Of a DNA stretch of 20,406 nt, positions 1-7,828 are shown one piece after another. The DNA lies in the NCBI GenBank assembly GCA_016177245.1, contig JACOVR010000030.1, forward strand, positions 1 through 20,406. Reading direction: 5' to 3'. How positions within the stretch are numbered: position 1 is the stretch's first letter; every line of letters begins with the position of its first letter. The notes beneath the pieces are model-generated. The model had not been told where the DNA came from and did not search any database. It was given only the letters and a program-made list of their open reading frames with translations. Origin of the DNA: Candidatus Wildermuthbacteria bacterium (GTDB taxonomy: Bacteria; Patescibacteriota; Minisyncoccia; Minisyncoccales; UBA10102). The position numbers were made by a program, and so were the translations under genes.

Positions 1-36
1 CGGTGTTGTTTAACTATGCTGCTTGCGGTATGATTG

Positions 37-45
37 TGGTATAAT
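37..45 (+). promoter_or_regulatory. Extended -10 promoter at pilM
   Basis: The string TGGTATAAT at 37-45 is a perfect TGn-TATAAT extended -10 element. No good -35 lies 16-18 bp upstream, as is usual for extended -10 promoters. It overlaps the ATG at 44-46, so transcription from it would begin near 51-53, inside the annotated reading frame. It probably drives the pilus operon, but it leaves the true pilM start unclear. Confidence 0.5.
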
Positions 46-1102
46 GAAATTGCCTTTGAGATCTTTTGCGTTTTTGCCGCGGTCTTTCGTGGGCGTTGAC
101 ATTGGGACCTCGGCAATCAAAATTGTTGAGCTGTCGCGCTGGGGCGACCGGAAGAGTTTGAAAAACTACGGAGAGATTCAGGTTTCCGCGCTCTACGAGC
201 AATCGTTTCGAACCTTTGAAAAGAATGCGCTTTTGCTTTCGAGCAGCGACATTGCCAGATCCATCCGGGCGATTCTTCTCGAATCGAAAATTTCCACAAA
301 GGCGGCAGTGTTCTCGCTTCCCGACTTTTCTTCGTTCTTCATGCATTTCCAGCTGCCTTCCATGAGCAGAGAGGAACTTCCCCAGGCAGTGCAGTTTGAG
401 GCAAGAAAATATGTGCCCCTCCCGCTTTCTGAAGTGATCTTTGACTGGCAGATCATTGAGCAGAAACCGCAGCCCAAATCCCCGCTCCACATCCTTTCGG
501 TTGCGGTGCCGAGAGAAGTGGTGAGCCAATACGAAGAAATCGCGGGCCTTGCGGGCCTTGAACTCCACGCGATTGAGGCAGAGGTGTTTGGGTGCATTCG
601 CGCGCTCGTGCAGGACATGGAGCCCGTCATCGTGATGGACATTGGGGCCCAAAGCACCACGGTGAACGTGGTCTGGAAGAAAGCCCTTCGCACCTCTCAT
701 AGTTTGGATATCGCGGGAATCAATTTCACCGAACGTCTTTCCCAGTCGTTCTCTGTTGATCGGAGCAAGGCAGAAGATCTGAAACGGTCGGTGGGGCTGC
801 AAAATCCCGAATACGAAGGAGTGCTTGCGCCCTTGCTCGACATGCTGTTCAGCCGGGTTCAAAAAATTGCGCAGGACTTCCATTTGAAAGAAAATAAAGA
901 CATTGAGAAAATAATTCTTGCAGGGGGATCCGCGCTGATCCCGGGACTTTCTCAATACGTGGAGCGCACGCTCCACAAGCGGGTAGAAATTGCAAACCCG
1001 TTTCAGCATCTTTTTTATCCGCCCATCCTTGAGGATGCGTTACAACAAAAGGGGCCTTCCTATACGGTAGCGGTAGGCATGGCATTGCGGGGCCTCGAGT
1101 AA
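44..1102 (+). CDS. pilM: Type IV pilus assembly protein PilM (actin-like ATPase)
   Basis: PilM is a cytoplasmic actin-like ATP-binding protein that binds the N-terminus of PilN and links the inner-membrane pilus platform to the motors. The 352-residue product shows the first phosphate motif VGVDIGTSAIKIVEL near residue 16, the second phosphate-type motif VIVMDIGAQSTTVNVV in the middle, and the adenosine motif IILAGGSALIPGL near the C-terminus. Length fits the family (about 350). It opens a pilM-N-O operon and is followed by pilN after a 9-bp gap. The ATG at 44 is chosen by convention. A TTG at 23 in the same frame would add seven residues, and TTG codons at 50 and 56 are alternatives if the overlapping promoter is active. 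The family assignment is secure; the exact start is not. Confidence 0.93.
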   Translation: MKLPLRSFAFLPRSFVGVDIGTSAIKIVELSRWGDRKSLKNYGEIQVSALYEQSFRTFEKNALLLSSSDIARSIRAILLESKISTKAAVFSLPDFSSFFMHFQLPSMSREELPQAVQFEARKYVPLPLSEVIFDWQIIEQKPQPKSPLHILSVAVPREVVSQYEEIAGLAGLELHAIEAEVFGCIRALVQDMEPVIVMDIGAQSTTVNVVWKKALRTSHSLDIAGINFTERLSQSFSVDRSKAEDLKRSVGLQNPEYEGVLAPLLDMLFSRVQKIAQDFHLKENKDIEKIILAGGSALIPGLSQYVERTLHKRVEIANPFQHLFYPPILEDALQQKGPSYTVAVGMALRGLE

Positions 1103-1111
1103 TTCATACAC

Positions 1112-1636
1112 ATGGTAGAGATCATCCCAAAGACACAGCCAAAAAACATTTTTGCCCTCAACAGTGTGGCTGTGCTTTTTATGCTTTTGGCAGGAGTGGC
1201 GATGGGGTTTCTTGCGTTTTGGTATGCGCAAGGCACAACCAGGGCAAACATACAAAGCATTGAACAACAGCTTGGCATTAGACAGACCGCCCAAGAGCTT
1301 GCTCTTGAAAAGGAGGTGCTGGGCCAGGCGGCTAAGATTCGCGACCTCAAATATCTCCTTGGTTCCAGAACCGATACTCTTCCTTTTTTGCAGTTTTTGG
1401 AGGACTCTATCCACCCCAAGGTTGTGGTGACCGATTTTGCCTTGAGTCCTGCTGCTCGAAGCATGATGCTTTCTGCAGAAGCCCAAGATTTCGGCGTTGT
1501 GGAAGAACAGTTGTTGGCTTTTCAACAAGGCAGCAAAGCTCCCCAAGTACGGCTGGCAGATTTAACCATTGGGAAACAGGGAGCATCAAAAGGCGCAATC
1601 CTATTTCAGGTTGAGATTAGTTTTCCTACCCTATGA
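1112..1636 (+). CDS. pilN: Type IV pilus assembly protein PilN
   Basis: PilN is a bitopic inner-membrane protein that joins PilM (through its short cytoplasmic N-terminus) to PilO. The 174-residue product begins MVEIIPKTQ, which resembles the conserved cytoplasmic PilN tail that inserts into PilM. One membrane segment follows (about residues 12-39), then a coiled-coil-like stretch (about 45-75) and an alpha/beta domain. The gene lies between pilM and pilO and overlaps pilO by 4 bp (ATGA), which suggests translational coupling. No Shine-Dalgarno sequence is visible. The assignment rests on topology and position more than on strong motifs, since PilN sequences diverge widely. Confidence 0.85.
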   Translation: MVEIIPKTQPKNIFALNSVAVLFMLLAGVAMGFLAFWYAQGTTRANIQSIEQQLGIRQTAQELALEKEVLGQAAKIRDLKYLLGSRTDTLPFLQFLEDSIHPKVVVTDFALSPAARSMMLSAEAQDFGVVEEQLLAFQQGSKAPQVRLADLTIGKQGASKGAILFQVEISFPTL

Positions 1637-2151
1637 AATCACCCCTTGTACGTATCTCGCTCGTGGCATTGATTTTTGCAATAGGATTTTTTGGAACGTG
1701 GCCCGGCTATCAAACATTCATGGCATTGCGCAGAGAACTGATCCAAAAAGAAGAGGAGCTCCGGTCTGCGGAGAAATACAGCGCAGATCTCCACCGGGCC
1801 TCCCAAACGTTTCAAACACTCCAGCCGCAGTTAGAACGACTTCACTTTGCGCTTCCTTCTTTCCCAAGCATCCCTTCGTTGTATAATTTGATTGGAGATC
1901 TCGGCTCAACCTCGGGACTGTTGCTGAACACCATTGCAAGCACTCAAGCGACGGGCAGAGAACTCGCGGTTCCCAGGTTGAGAGTGGTCGAGGTTTCCGC
2001 AACTTTTGAGGGTTCCTACGAGAGCATGAAAAAATTTTTAGAGAACGCAAAAAACGCTCCGCGGTTTCTCCGCGTGGAATCGGTGAGTTTCGGCGCACCC
2101 GAAGATGGAGTATTCGCCTTCCATATCCGCCTTTCTGCGTTTTCATATTAA
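1633..2151 (+). CDS. pilO: Type IV pilus assembly protein PilO
   Basis: PilO pairs with PilN to form the inner-membrane alignment complex. The 172-residue product has an N-terminal membrane helix (about residues 5-23), a heptad-like helix (about 33-70) and a ferredoxin-like C-terminal domain. The typical PilO phrase ESMKKFLENAKNAPRFLRV precedes the last strands. The start ATG overlaps the pilN stop (ATGA at 1633-1636). The next gene starts three bases after its stop. Length is slightly short for the family (usually about 180-210) but complete. Confidence 0.86.
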   Translation: MKSPLVRISLVALIFAIGFFGTWPGYQTFMALRRELIQKEEELRSAEKYSADLHRASQTFQTLQPQLERLHFALPSFPSIPSLYNLIGDLGSTSGLLLNTIASTQATGRELAVPRLRVVEVSATFEGSYESMKKFLENAKNAPRFLRVESVSFGAPEDGVFAFHIRLSAFSY

Positions 2152-2154
2152 CGT

Positions 2155-2451
2155 ATGGCAATTCTTTTTAAGGTCACCACCCTGCTCGGACAACGAAAGA
2201 AACAGCAGATCTTGCTCATCGCGTTTCTGGGGATTCTGTTGGTTACCTCTGCTATTTTGTGGAAGGGATTTTTGGGTTCTCCTGCCCCAGAAGTTCTGCC
2301 GCAGCGCGTTGTGCCGTCAGAAAGAAAAGTGGAGGTCGATTTTGAATTTTTCAACGATCCCTTGTTTGAAGAAATCGGCCAGCCCCCCCCTCCCCCAAAG
2401 GTTCCAGAAGAGTTGGGCAGAGAAAATCCATTTGTTCTCCCTTCACCATGA
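2155..2451 (+). CDS. Small one-pass membrane protein in the pilP position
   Basis: This 98-residue protein has a basic N-terminus, one membrane helix (about residues 17-38) and an acidic, proline-rich outer tail that contains a run of five prolines and ends in GRENPFVLPSP. In proteobacteria pilP, a lipoprotein that bridges PilNO to the secretin, sits after pilO. Here there is no lipobox and no secretin gene, but the terminal NPF motif recalls the DPF-type motif of PilP/GspC. It may be the monoderm counterpart that binds PilN/PilO. It overlaps pilB by 4 bp (ATGA). That it is a gene is well supported; its role is inferred from position. Confidence 0.75.
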   Translation: MAILFKVTTLLGQRKKQQILLIAFLGILLVTSAILWKGFLGSPAPEVLPQRVVPSERKVEVDFEFFNDPLFEEIGQPPPPPKVPEELGRENPFVLPSP

Positions 2452-4181
2452 CCGACATTCTCCGCTTGCTCGTTGAAAAAAATCTCATTGAGAAATCAAA
2501 GGCGACGCTCCTGGCTTCCGAAGCCAATTCCCGCAATCTCAAGATAGAGGAACTTTTGCTTGCGCAGGGCCTTGTGGATGAAGCCACGCTTTTTGATCTC
2601 AAGAGCAAGACCCTTGCCATTCCCCTGCGCAAACCCGAGTTTCAGGAAATCTTCCTGAAGGTGCTGGAGCTGATCCCCGAAGAATCTGCCAAATACTATA
2701 AAATGGTGCCTTTGAGTCAGAAAGGAAGGGAACTCGAGATTGGCATGGTGTATCCCGAAGATTCCAACGCGCAGGAAGCCCTTAAATTTTTAGCACGGCA
2801 GGGGAACTTTTCGTACAAGGTTTTTCTCATCACCCTAGGGGCCTTTGAGGGATTGCTCAAACAGTATCGAAGTTTGAAGGGCGAGATGACGCAGGTGCTT
2901 GCAGAACTTGAAAAAGAGATTGACAAGGGAGAAGAAATGCCCTCACGGCCACGGTCGCAGTTTGAACGGTTTGTGGAAGAGGCGCCCGTGACCAAAATCG
3001 TTGCGGTCATTTTGCGCACCGCAGTGGAAGGCAATGCGTCAGATATTCATATTGAACCCGCGAAAGAAAACGTGAGGGTGAGATTTCGCCTGCTTGGGGA
3101 ACTCCACTCCTCGCTCCTTTTGCCCCTGAAGGTGCATCCCGCATTGGTGGCTCGCATCAAGATATTGTCGAGTTTGCGCATTGACGAGACGCGAATACCC
3201 CAGGACGGAAGGTTTTCTGCTTCGGTGGGGAACATCGCCATTGATTTTCGGGTTTCGACCCTGCCTACCGCGCTTGGCGAAAAGGTTGCGATCAGGGTGC
3301 TCGACCCCACCAAGGCGCTCAAAGAGTTCGATTCCCTTGGTCTTCAGGGAGAGAGTTTGGCAAAATTGAAAGCCGCGATCAAAAAACCTTACGGATTGAT
3401 TTTGTCAACAGGGCCTACCGGTTCTGGAAAAACAACCACGCTCTACGCGGTGTTGCACGCGCTCAATCGCGAAGGGGTCAATATCGTGAGCTTGGAAGAT
3501 CCAGTGGAATACCTTATGGAAGGCGTCAACCAATCACAGGTACGGCCGGAAATTGGGTATGATTTTGCTTCTGGCCTCCGCCAGATTTTGCGCCAGGACC
3601 CTAACATTATTATGGTAGGGGAGGTCCGCGACAAAGAAACCGCGTCCCTGGTGGTTCATGCCTCTCTCACCGGCCACGTTGTGCTTTCTTCGCTTCACAC
3701 CAATAATGCCCTCGGAGTGATTCCCCGGCTTTTGGACATGGGGATTGATAAATACCTGATTCCTCCCACGCTTTCCATCGCGCTTTCCCAGCGGCTTATT
3801 CGGCGGCTCTGCGAGGCCTGCAAGGTGAAGACCAAAGCGCCCAAGGCGGTTGTCGCTCTCGTTGAAAAGGAGATCCGCAGCCTTCCCGCGGCCATTCAGA
3901 AGCAATCAGAACATCTTCTCAGCCAAAAAGAGCTTTCGGTGTTTCAGCCAAAGGGCTGCAAAAAATGCAGCGCTGCCGGATTTTCAGGAAGGATCGGAAT
4001 TTTTGAGGTGATCGCCATGACCGATGAACTCGCCCAGATTGTGCTCTCTGATCCCTCGGAAATCAACATCGCGAAAGAAGCGATCCGCCAGGGCATGGTG
4101 AGCATGCGCCAGGACGGCATCTTGAAGGTTCTCGATGGAATGACTACAATTGAAGAAGTGCTTACCGCGACAGAGTCATGA
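2448..4181 (+). CDS. pilB: Type IV pilus extension ATPase PilB (GspE family)
   Basis: PilB is the hexameric cytoplasmic motor that drives pilin polymerisation through PilC. The 577-residue product has an N-terminal regulatory domain (MshEN/T2SSE_N type, about 1-150) and a C-terminal motor domain. Visible motifs are Walker A GPTGSGKTT at 322-330, the Asp-box motif LEDPVEYL, Walker B with MVGEVRD and catalytic Glu392, and the His-box region SSLHTNNA. The tetracysteine zinc site typical of PilB/GspE is C455, C458, C504 and C507. Length and motif order match full-length PilB. The start overlaps the preceding stop, and the stop overlaps the response regulator start (ATGA at 4178-4181). Confidence 0.97.
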   Translation: MTDILRLLVEKNLIEKSKATLLASEANSRNLKIEELLLAQGLVDEATLFDLKSKTLAIPLRKPEFQEIFLKVLELIPEESAKYYKMVPLSQKGRELEIGMVYPEDSNAQEALKFLARQGNFSYKVFLITLGAFEGLLKQYRSLKGEMTQVLAELEKEIDKGEEMPSRPRSQFERFVEEAPVTKIVAVILRTAVEGNASDIHIEPAKENVRVRFRLLGELHSSLLLPLKVHPALVARIKILSSLRIDETRIPQDGRFSASVGNIAIDFRVSTLPTALGEKVAIRVLDPTKALKEFDSLGLQGESLAKLKAAIKKPYGLILSTGPTGSGKTTTLYAVLHALNREGVNIVSLEDPVEYLMEGVNQSQVRPEIGYDFASGLRQILRQDPNIIMVGEVRDKETASLVVHASLTGHVVLSSLHTNNALGVIPRLLDMGIDKYLIPPTLSIALSQRLIRRLCEACKVKTKAPKAVVALVEKEIRSLPAAIQKQSEHLLSQKELSVFQPKGCKKCSAAGFSGRIGIFEVIAMTDELAQIVLSDPSEINIAKEAIRQGMVSMRQDGILKVLDGMTTIEEVLTATES

Positions 4182-4552
4182 ACCCCATGAAAAACATTCT
4201 TCTTGTTGAAGACGATCCATTGCTTGTTGATATTTACAAAACAAAGCTTGAGGAATCGGGCTTTGGCGTTCGCGTGGTTCAAGACGGCAATGCGGTGCAG
4301 GGGGCGTTGGAATCTTCCAAGCCCGATTTGATTTTACTCGACATCGTGCTGCCCAATGTTGACGGGTGGTCAATCCTTCAGGCGATCAAACAAAACGAAA
4401 AACTGCGCGCCATCAAGGTTGCCATTCTTTCCAACCTTGGGCAAAAAGAAGAAATCGAAAAAGGAGTGAAGCTGGGAGCAGACCTCTATCTTATCAAGGC
4501 GCACTACACGCCAACGCAGGTGGTGGAAGAAATTAAAAAACTTATTCCATGA
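4178..4552 (+). CDS. Single-domain response regulator (CheY/PilG-like)
   Basis: This is a stand-alone receiver domain of 124 residues with no output domain. The acidic pocket is D12/D13, the phosphoacceptor is D55 (LLDIVLP), the switch Ser is S85, and the conserved Lys is K107. All key receiver residues are present, so it should be phosphorylatable. The usual Lys-Pro is Lys-Ala here. It overlaps both pilB and pilT by 4 bp, so it is made together with the two motor ATPases and probably modulates extension/retraction switching. No histidine kinase is encoded in the window. A second Met at residue 4 is an alternative start. Confidence 0.93.
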   Translation: MNPMKNILLVEDDPLLVDIYKTKLEESGFGVRVVQDGNAVQGALESSKPDLILLDIVLPNVDGWSILQAIKQNEKLRAIKVAILSNLGQKEEIEKGVKLGADLYLIKAHYTPTQVVEEIKKLIP

Positions 4553-5598
4553 ACGAACTGCTCGAACTCACTATTAAAGAAAAGGCGTCAGATCTCCACC
4601 TGTCTGAAGAGCACCCGCCCGTGTTGCGCATCGAGGGGAATCTGGTGCCGCTGCTTAAAAAAAAGAATCTCGACAAGGAAACGATTCGCGAGCTTGTGTT
4701 TTCCATCATGAGCGATCTTCAAAAAGAGCGCCTTGAAAAGGAGTACGATGTTGATTTCTCCTACCATTTCAGCGACACCGCAAGGTTCAGGGTCAATGTG
4801 TTTTACCAGAAGGGGGCGTTGAGCGCGGCGCTCCGGCTCATTCAGTCGAACATTCGCACCATTGAGGAACTCAATCTCCCTTCCGCCCTTCATCAGTTCA
4901 CCCAGGCAACGCAGGGGTTCGTGCTGGTTACCGGGCCTTCAAGCCACGGCAAGTCAACCACGCTGGCTGCCCTTGTCGACGAGATCAATCACACCCGAGC
5001 CGATCACATCATCACCATTGAAGACCCCATTGAGTATTTGTTTGAAGACGACAAGGCGATTGTTGATCAGCGCGAGGTTGGCCAGGACGCGTTGAGTTTT
5101 GCACGGGCTTTGCGGGCAACCTTTCGTCAGGACCCGGATGTCATCATGGTGGGAGAAATGCGAGATCCTGAAACCATTGCAACCGCCATTACTGCTGCTG
5201 AAACCGGCCACCTCGTGTTTGCCACGCTTCATACCAATTCCGCAGCGCAAACGGTGCACCGAATTGTAGATGCGTTTCCCCCGGAACAACAAACCCAGGT
5301 TCGAACGCAGCTTTCAGGGTCGCTGCTCGGAGTAATTTCCCAGCGCCTCCTCCCGCGGCTCAAGGGAGGGCTGATTCCCGCGTGCGAGGTGATGATCACT
5401 TCTCCTGCGGTTTCCAATCTCATCAGGGAAAACAAGATTCACGAGATTCCCCTTGTGATTGAAACGTCGGGAGAGAGCGGCATGGTTTCCCTCAATCGTT
5501 CCTTGGCAATGTTGGTGAAGGCAAAGGAAATCTCTTTGGAAAACGCCCTGACCTATTCTCTCAATCCAACCGAGCTGCGGGTCCTCACCAGAAGTTAA
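4549..5598 (+). CDS. pilT: Type IV pilus retraction ATPase PilT
   Basis: PilT is the hexameric motor that depolymerises the pilus and powers twitching or retraction. The 349-residue product has the family's PAS-like N-domain, including KEKASDLHLSEEHPPVLRIE. It has Walker A GPSSHGKST at 129-137, the Asp box IEDPIEYLFED, and Walker B with MVGEMRD and catalytic Glu203. The His box is ATLHTNSAAQTVHRIVDAFP, and the C-terminal region SNLIRENKIHEI corresponds to the PilT AIRNLIRE motif. The P-loop has SSH where TGS is usual, but G129, G134, K135 and S136 are intact. PilT rather than a second PilB is indicated by the length, the lack of zinc cysteines and the LIRE motif. Confidence 0.96.
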   Translation: MNELLELTIKEKASDLHLSEEHPPVLRIEGNLVPLLKKKNLDKETIRELVFSIMSDLQKERLEKEYDVDFSYHFSDTARFRVNVFYQKGALSAALRLIQSNIRTIEELNLPSALHQFTQATQGFVLVTGPSSHGKSTTLAALVDEINHTRADHIITIEDPIEYLFEDDKAIVDQREVGQDALSFARALRATFRQDPDVIMVGEMRDPETIATAITAAETGHLVFATLHTNSAAQTVHRIVDAFPPEQQTQVRTQLSGSLLGVISQRLLPRLKGGLIPACEVMITSPAVSNLIRENKIHEIPLVIETSGESGMVSLNRSLAMLVKAKEISLENALTYSLNPTELRVLTRS

Positions 5599-5600
5599 CA

Positions 5601-6806
5601 ATGAAGTTTAATTATCAAGCACGAGATTCAAGGGGGCAAACCCAGGTGGGGGTGGTGGAGGCGTCTTCAAAGGAAGCTGCGCTGCAGATTTTGGGAAGGC
5701 ACGGCCTCTACATCACCCTCTTGGAAGAAACAAAGAAACGTCCGGTGTATGCGCGCCGCCTTGCGTTTTTTGAGCGCGTCAGTGCCAAAGACATCATGCT
5801 TTTTTCAAGACAGCTTGCGATTTTGTTTAAGTCGCAGGTGACGCTCATTGAGGCCTTGCGCACCCTTTCCCTGCAAACGGGCAGTTCCTCTTTCAAAGAG
5901 AAAATCTTGGAAATTTCTGAAGACATCGAAGGGGGGACATCGCTTTCCCAGGCGCTTGGCAAATATCCCGCGCTCTTTTCGCCCTACTACGTGAGCGTGG
6001 TGAGGAGCGGAGAGGTGTCGGGATCCTTGTCCGGGGTTTTATTTACGTTAGCGGACCATTTGGAAAGAGAATACGAGCTTCGGTCGAAAATAAAAGCCGC
6101 GCTCACGTATCCCGCATTTATTTTGGGGACAGGGCTTATCGTGGTGATGCTCTTGATGCTTTTTGTCATTCCCAATCTCACAAGAATTCTGGGCGACCTG
6201 GGAGGGGAGCTTCCTCTTGCTACCCGGATCGTCATTTCATTCGCAGACGCCCTCAGAAGATTTTGGTTCATCTTCATCTTGGTCGCGGCCGCAGGGATTT
6301 TTGGATTGCTTCGCTACGTGAAAACCGCCTCTGGCAAAAAAGCATTTGATGGATTCCTTCTGCAGGTTCCCCTGCTCAATGAGTTCTTGCGTATGATCTA
6401 TCTCTCTCGTTTTGCCGAAAACCTTTCCACCCTCATTTCAGGCGGCCTTCCCATTGTGGAGGCGCTCGAGATTACCAGAGACGTGGTGGGAAACGAAACC
6501 TATAAAGCAATCATTGAAGAAACCAAGGAGGGCGTGAAGGGCGGAGACCGCATTTCAGATTCGCTTTCAAAGTACCCAAAAGAATTTCCTCCCCTGTTCA
6601 CCCAAATGATTCTTGTGGGAGAAAAATCAGGGTCCCTCGACAGCACCCTGCTCAACGTGGTGCAGTTTTATCAAAAAGAAGTTGCGCATACCGTGGAGAA
6701 TTTCTTGAGCATTCTGGAGCCCCTTTTGATTGTGGTGCTGGGGTTGCTTGTGGGCGGGCTGATGGCAGCCATTCTTCTTCCCCTGTACAAGGTTATTTCG
6801 TTTTGA
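5601..6806 (+). CDS. pilC: Type IV pilus inner-membrane platform protein PilC (GspF family)
   Basis: PilC is the polytopic platform protein turned by PilB/PilT to insert or remove pilins. The 401-residue product shows the duplicated GspF fold. Each repeat has a cytoplasmic helical bundle with a motif such as GGTSLSQALGKYP or GGDRISDSLSKYP, followed by SGEVSGSLSGVL or VGEKSGSLDSTL. Membrane helices are at about 179-193, 221-240 and 372-399. Length is typical. It starts two bases after the pilT stop and ends the assembly operon; a strong promoter lies just downstream before the pilin genes. Confidence 0.96.
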   Translation: MKFNYQARDSRGQTQVGVVEASSKEAALQILGRHGLYITLLEETKKRPVYARRLAFFERVSAKDIMLFSRQLAILFKSQVTLIEALRTLSLQTGSSSFKEKILEISEDIEGGTSLSQALGKYPALFSPYYVSVVRSGEVSGSLSGVLFTLADHLEREYELRSKIKAALTYPAFILGTGLIVVMLLMLFVIPNLTRILGDLGGELPLATRIVISFADALRRFWFIFILVAAAGIFGLLRYVKTASGKKAFDGFLLQVPLLNEFLRMIYLSRFAENLSTLISGGLPIVEALEITRDVVGNETYKAIIEETKEGVKGGDRISDSLSKYPKEFPPLFTQMILVGEKSGSLDSTLLNVVQFYQKEVAHTVENFLSILEPLLIVVLGLLVGGLMAAILLPLYKVISF

Positions 6807-6828
6807 GGTTCTCCACAAGCATACCCTA

Positions 6829-6858
6829 TTGACAGTGCCCTATCGAAAACAGCATAAT
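6829..6858 (+). promoter_or_regulatory. Sigma70-type promoter of the pilin genes
   Basis: A perfect -35 TTGACA (6829-6834) is followed after 18 bp by CATAAT (6853-6858). The predicted start of transcription (about 6865) falls between the ATG at 6861 and the in-frame ATG at 6867, so the message would be leaderless or nearly so. This separates strong pilin expression from the assembly operon upstream. Confidence 0.7.
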
Positions 6859-6860
6859 AT

Positions 6861-7382
6861 ATGAACATGCATACGAAAACGCGCAAGGCCTTGCCTGCCG
6901 GCAGGCAGGGTTTCACCCTCATTGAATTGCTCGTGGTGATCGCAGTGATCGGAATGTTGGCTTCCATTGTGTTTGTCGCGCTAGGCCCTGCGAGAGCGAG
7001 AGCAAGAGATACGAAAAGAGTTTCAGATATTCGCCAGATTTCGACAGCCATGGATTTGTGCTACGGGGACACCGCGTGCAACACGGTAAACGATTCAACG
7101 TACCTTGCCATTGCCGCAGATGTGAACAGGAGATTAACCACCACGGCAGTTGGGACATATATACCAACCTTGCCCGCAGATCCGGGAGGGGGAGCTGCGC
7201 TATGCACCACCGCTGCTTCAACCGTTGAAACAGCTGCGGGCGCCTACTGCGCGTACACAAGCCCGGCAGGAGCTGAATACTGCATTTACGCACGACTTTC
7301 AGATGGCAGGGTGTTTGCCGCAAGCGAAAAGGGAAGCCAGTACATGGCTGCTGTTCCGGCAAGCCTTTCTGCGTGCCCGTAA
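6861..7382 (+). CDS. Type IV prepilin (major-pilin type), Cys-rich
   Basis: This 173-residue prepilin has the class III signal ending G|FTLIELLVVIAVIG. It is cleaved by PilD before Phe, leaving Glu at position +5 and a hydrophobic polymerisation helix. The head domain contains six cysteines and an ADPGGG-AYCAY-EYCIYARL pattern like GspG/PilE-type pseudopilins. The leader is unusual: a GC-rich palindrome encodes LPAGRQ between the basic residues and the cleavage glycine. The next gene is a shorter paralogue. The start may be the ATG at 6861 or the one at 6867; the predicted transcript start favours the second. Confidence 0.9.
   Translation: MNMHTKTRKALPAGRQGFTLIELLVVIAVIGMLASIVFVALGPARARARDTKRVSDIRQISTAMDLCYGDTACNTVNDSTYLAIAADVNRRLTTTAVGTYIPTLPADPGGGAALCTTAASTVETAAGAYCAYTSPAGAEYCIYARLSDGRVFAASEKGSQYMAAVPASLSACP
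6892..6907. repeat. 16-bp perfect GC-rich palindrome inside a pilin leader
   Basis: TGCCTGCCGGCAGGCA is a perfect palindrome. It lies in frame and encodes LPAGRQ directly before the Gly-Phe cleavage site. Without it the leader would read like an ordinary prepilin (TRK then GF). It resembles mobile short palindromic repeats found inside coding regions of CPR genomes; that link is from memory and not tested here. Confidence 0.8.
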
Positions 7383-7390
7383 AAAATCGT

Positions 7391-7828
7391 ATGAAAATAT
7401 CAAAAGGGTTTACTCTCATTGAGCTTCTTGTCGTCATTGCGATCATCGGCATTCTTGCTGGCATTGTGCTGGTTGCGTTGGGAGGAGCAAGGTCAAGCGC
7501 GCGAGATTCGCGGCGCCAGGCAGATATTCGCCAGATCAGCACCGCAATGGCGCTGTACTACAACGACAACAACGCCTACCTCATATCTACTTCCATGCCC
7601 GCAGCCGTTGGAACGTATATGCCCGATACCCCTGAAGATCCGGGAGCCGGCAACCCCGCGTATGGCTGGATTGACAACTCTGGCAACAACCAGGACTATT
7701 GCACGTATGCAACCCTAGAGAAATCGGTGGGAGCAGGCAACAAGGCATTGTTTGCTGCCGGGCCCAACAACGTGAGAGAGAGAACGGTTGCAGCCGCCTT
7801 CACCCCAACCCTTGCCGACTGCGAGTGA
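7391..7828 (+). CDS. Type IV prepilin (major-pilin type)
   Basis: This 145-residue prepilin has a short leader, MKISKG, then the cleavage site and FTLIELLVVIAIIGILAGIV, with Glu5 present. The head domain has the motif GTYMPDTPEDPGAGNPAYGW followed by one Cys pair (YCTYATLE and the C-terminal DCE), typical of small CPR or Gram-positive pilins. It is a tandem paralogue of the gene upstream, sharing the helix and the AVGTY-P-P-DPG region. The ATG at 7391 is preferred over an upstream in-frame start because it gives the standard six-residue leader. Its stop overlaps the GTG start of pilD. Confidence 0.93.
   Translation: MKISKGFTLIELLVVIAIIGILAGIVLVALGGARSSARDSRRQADIRQISTAMALYYNDNNAYLISTSMPAAVGTYMPDTPEDPGAGNPAYGWIDNSGNNQDYCTYATLEKSVGAGNKALFAAGPNNVRERTVAAAFTPTLADCE

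Noticed and set aside
14..1009. Long reverse-strand reading frame of 331 codons opposite pilM
   Set aside because: It mirrors a well-supported PilM gene, has a composition rich in Arg, His and Cys with no recognisable domain, and every supported gene in the window is on the + strand.
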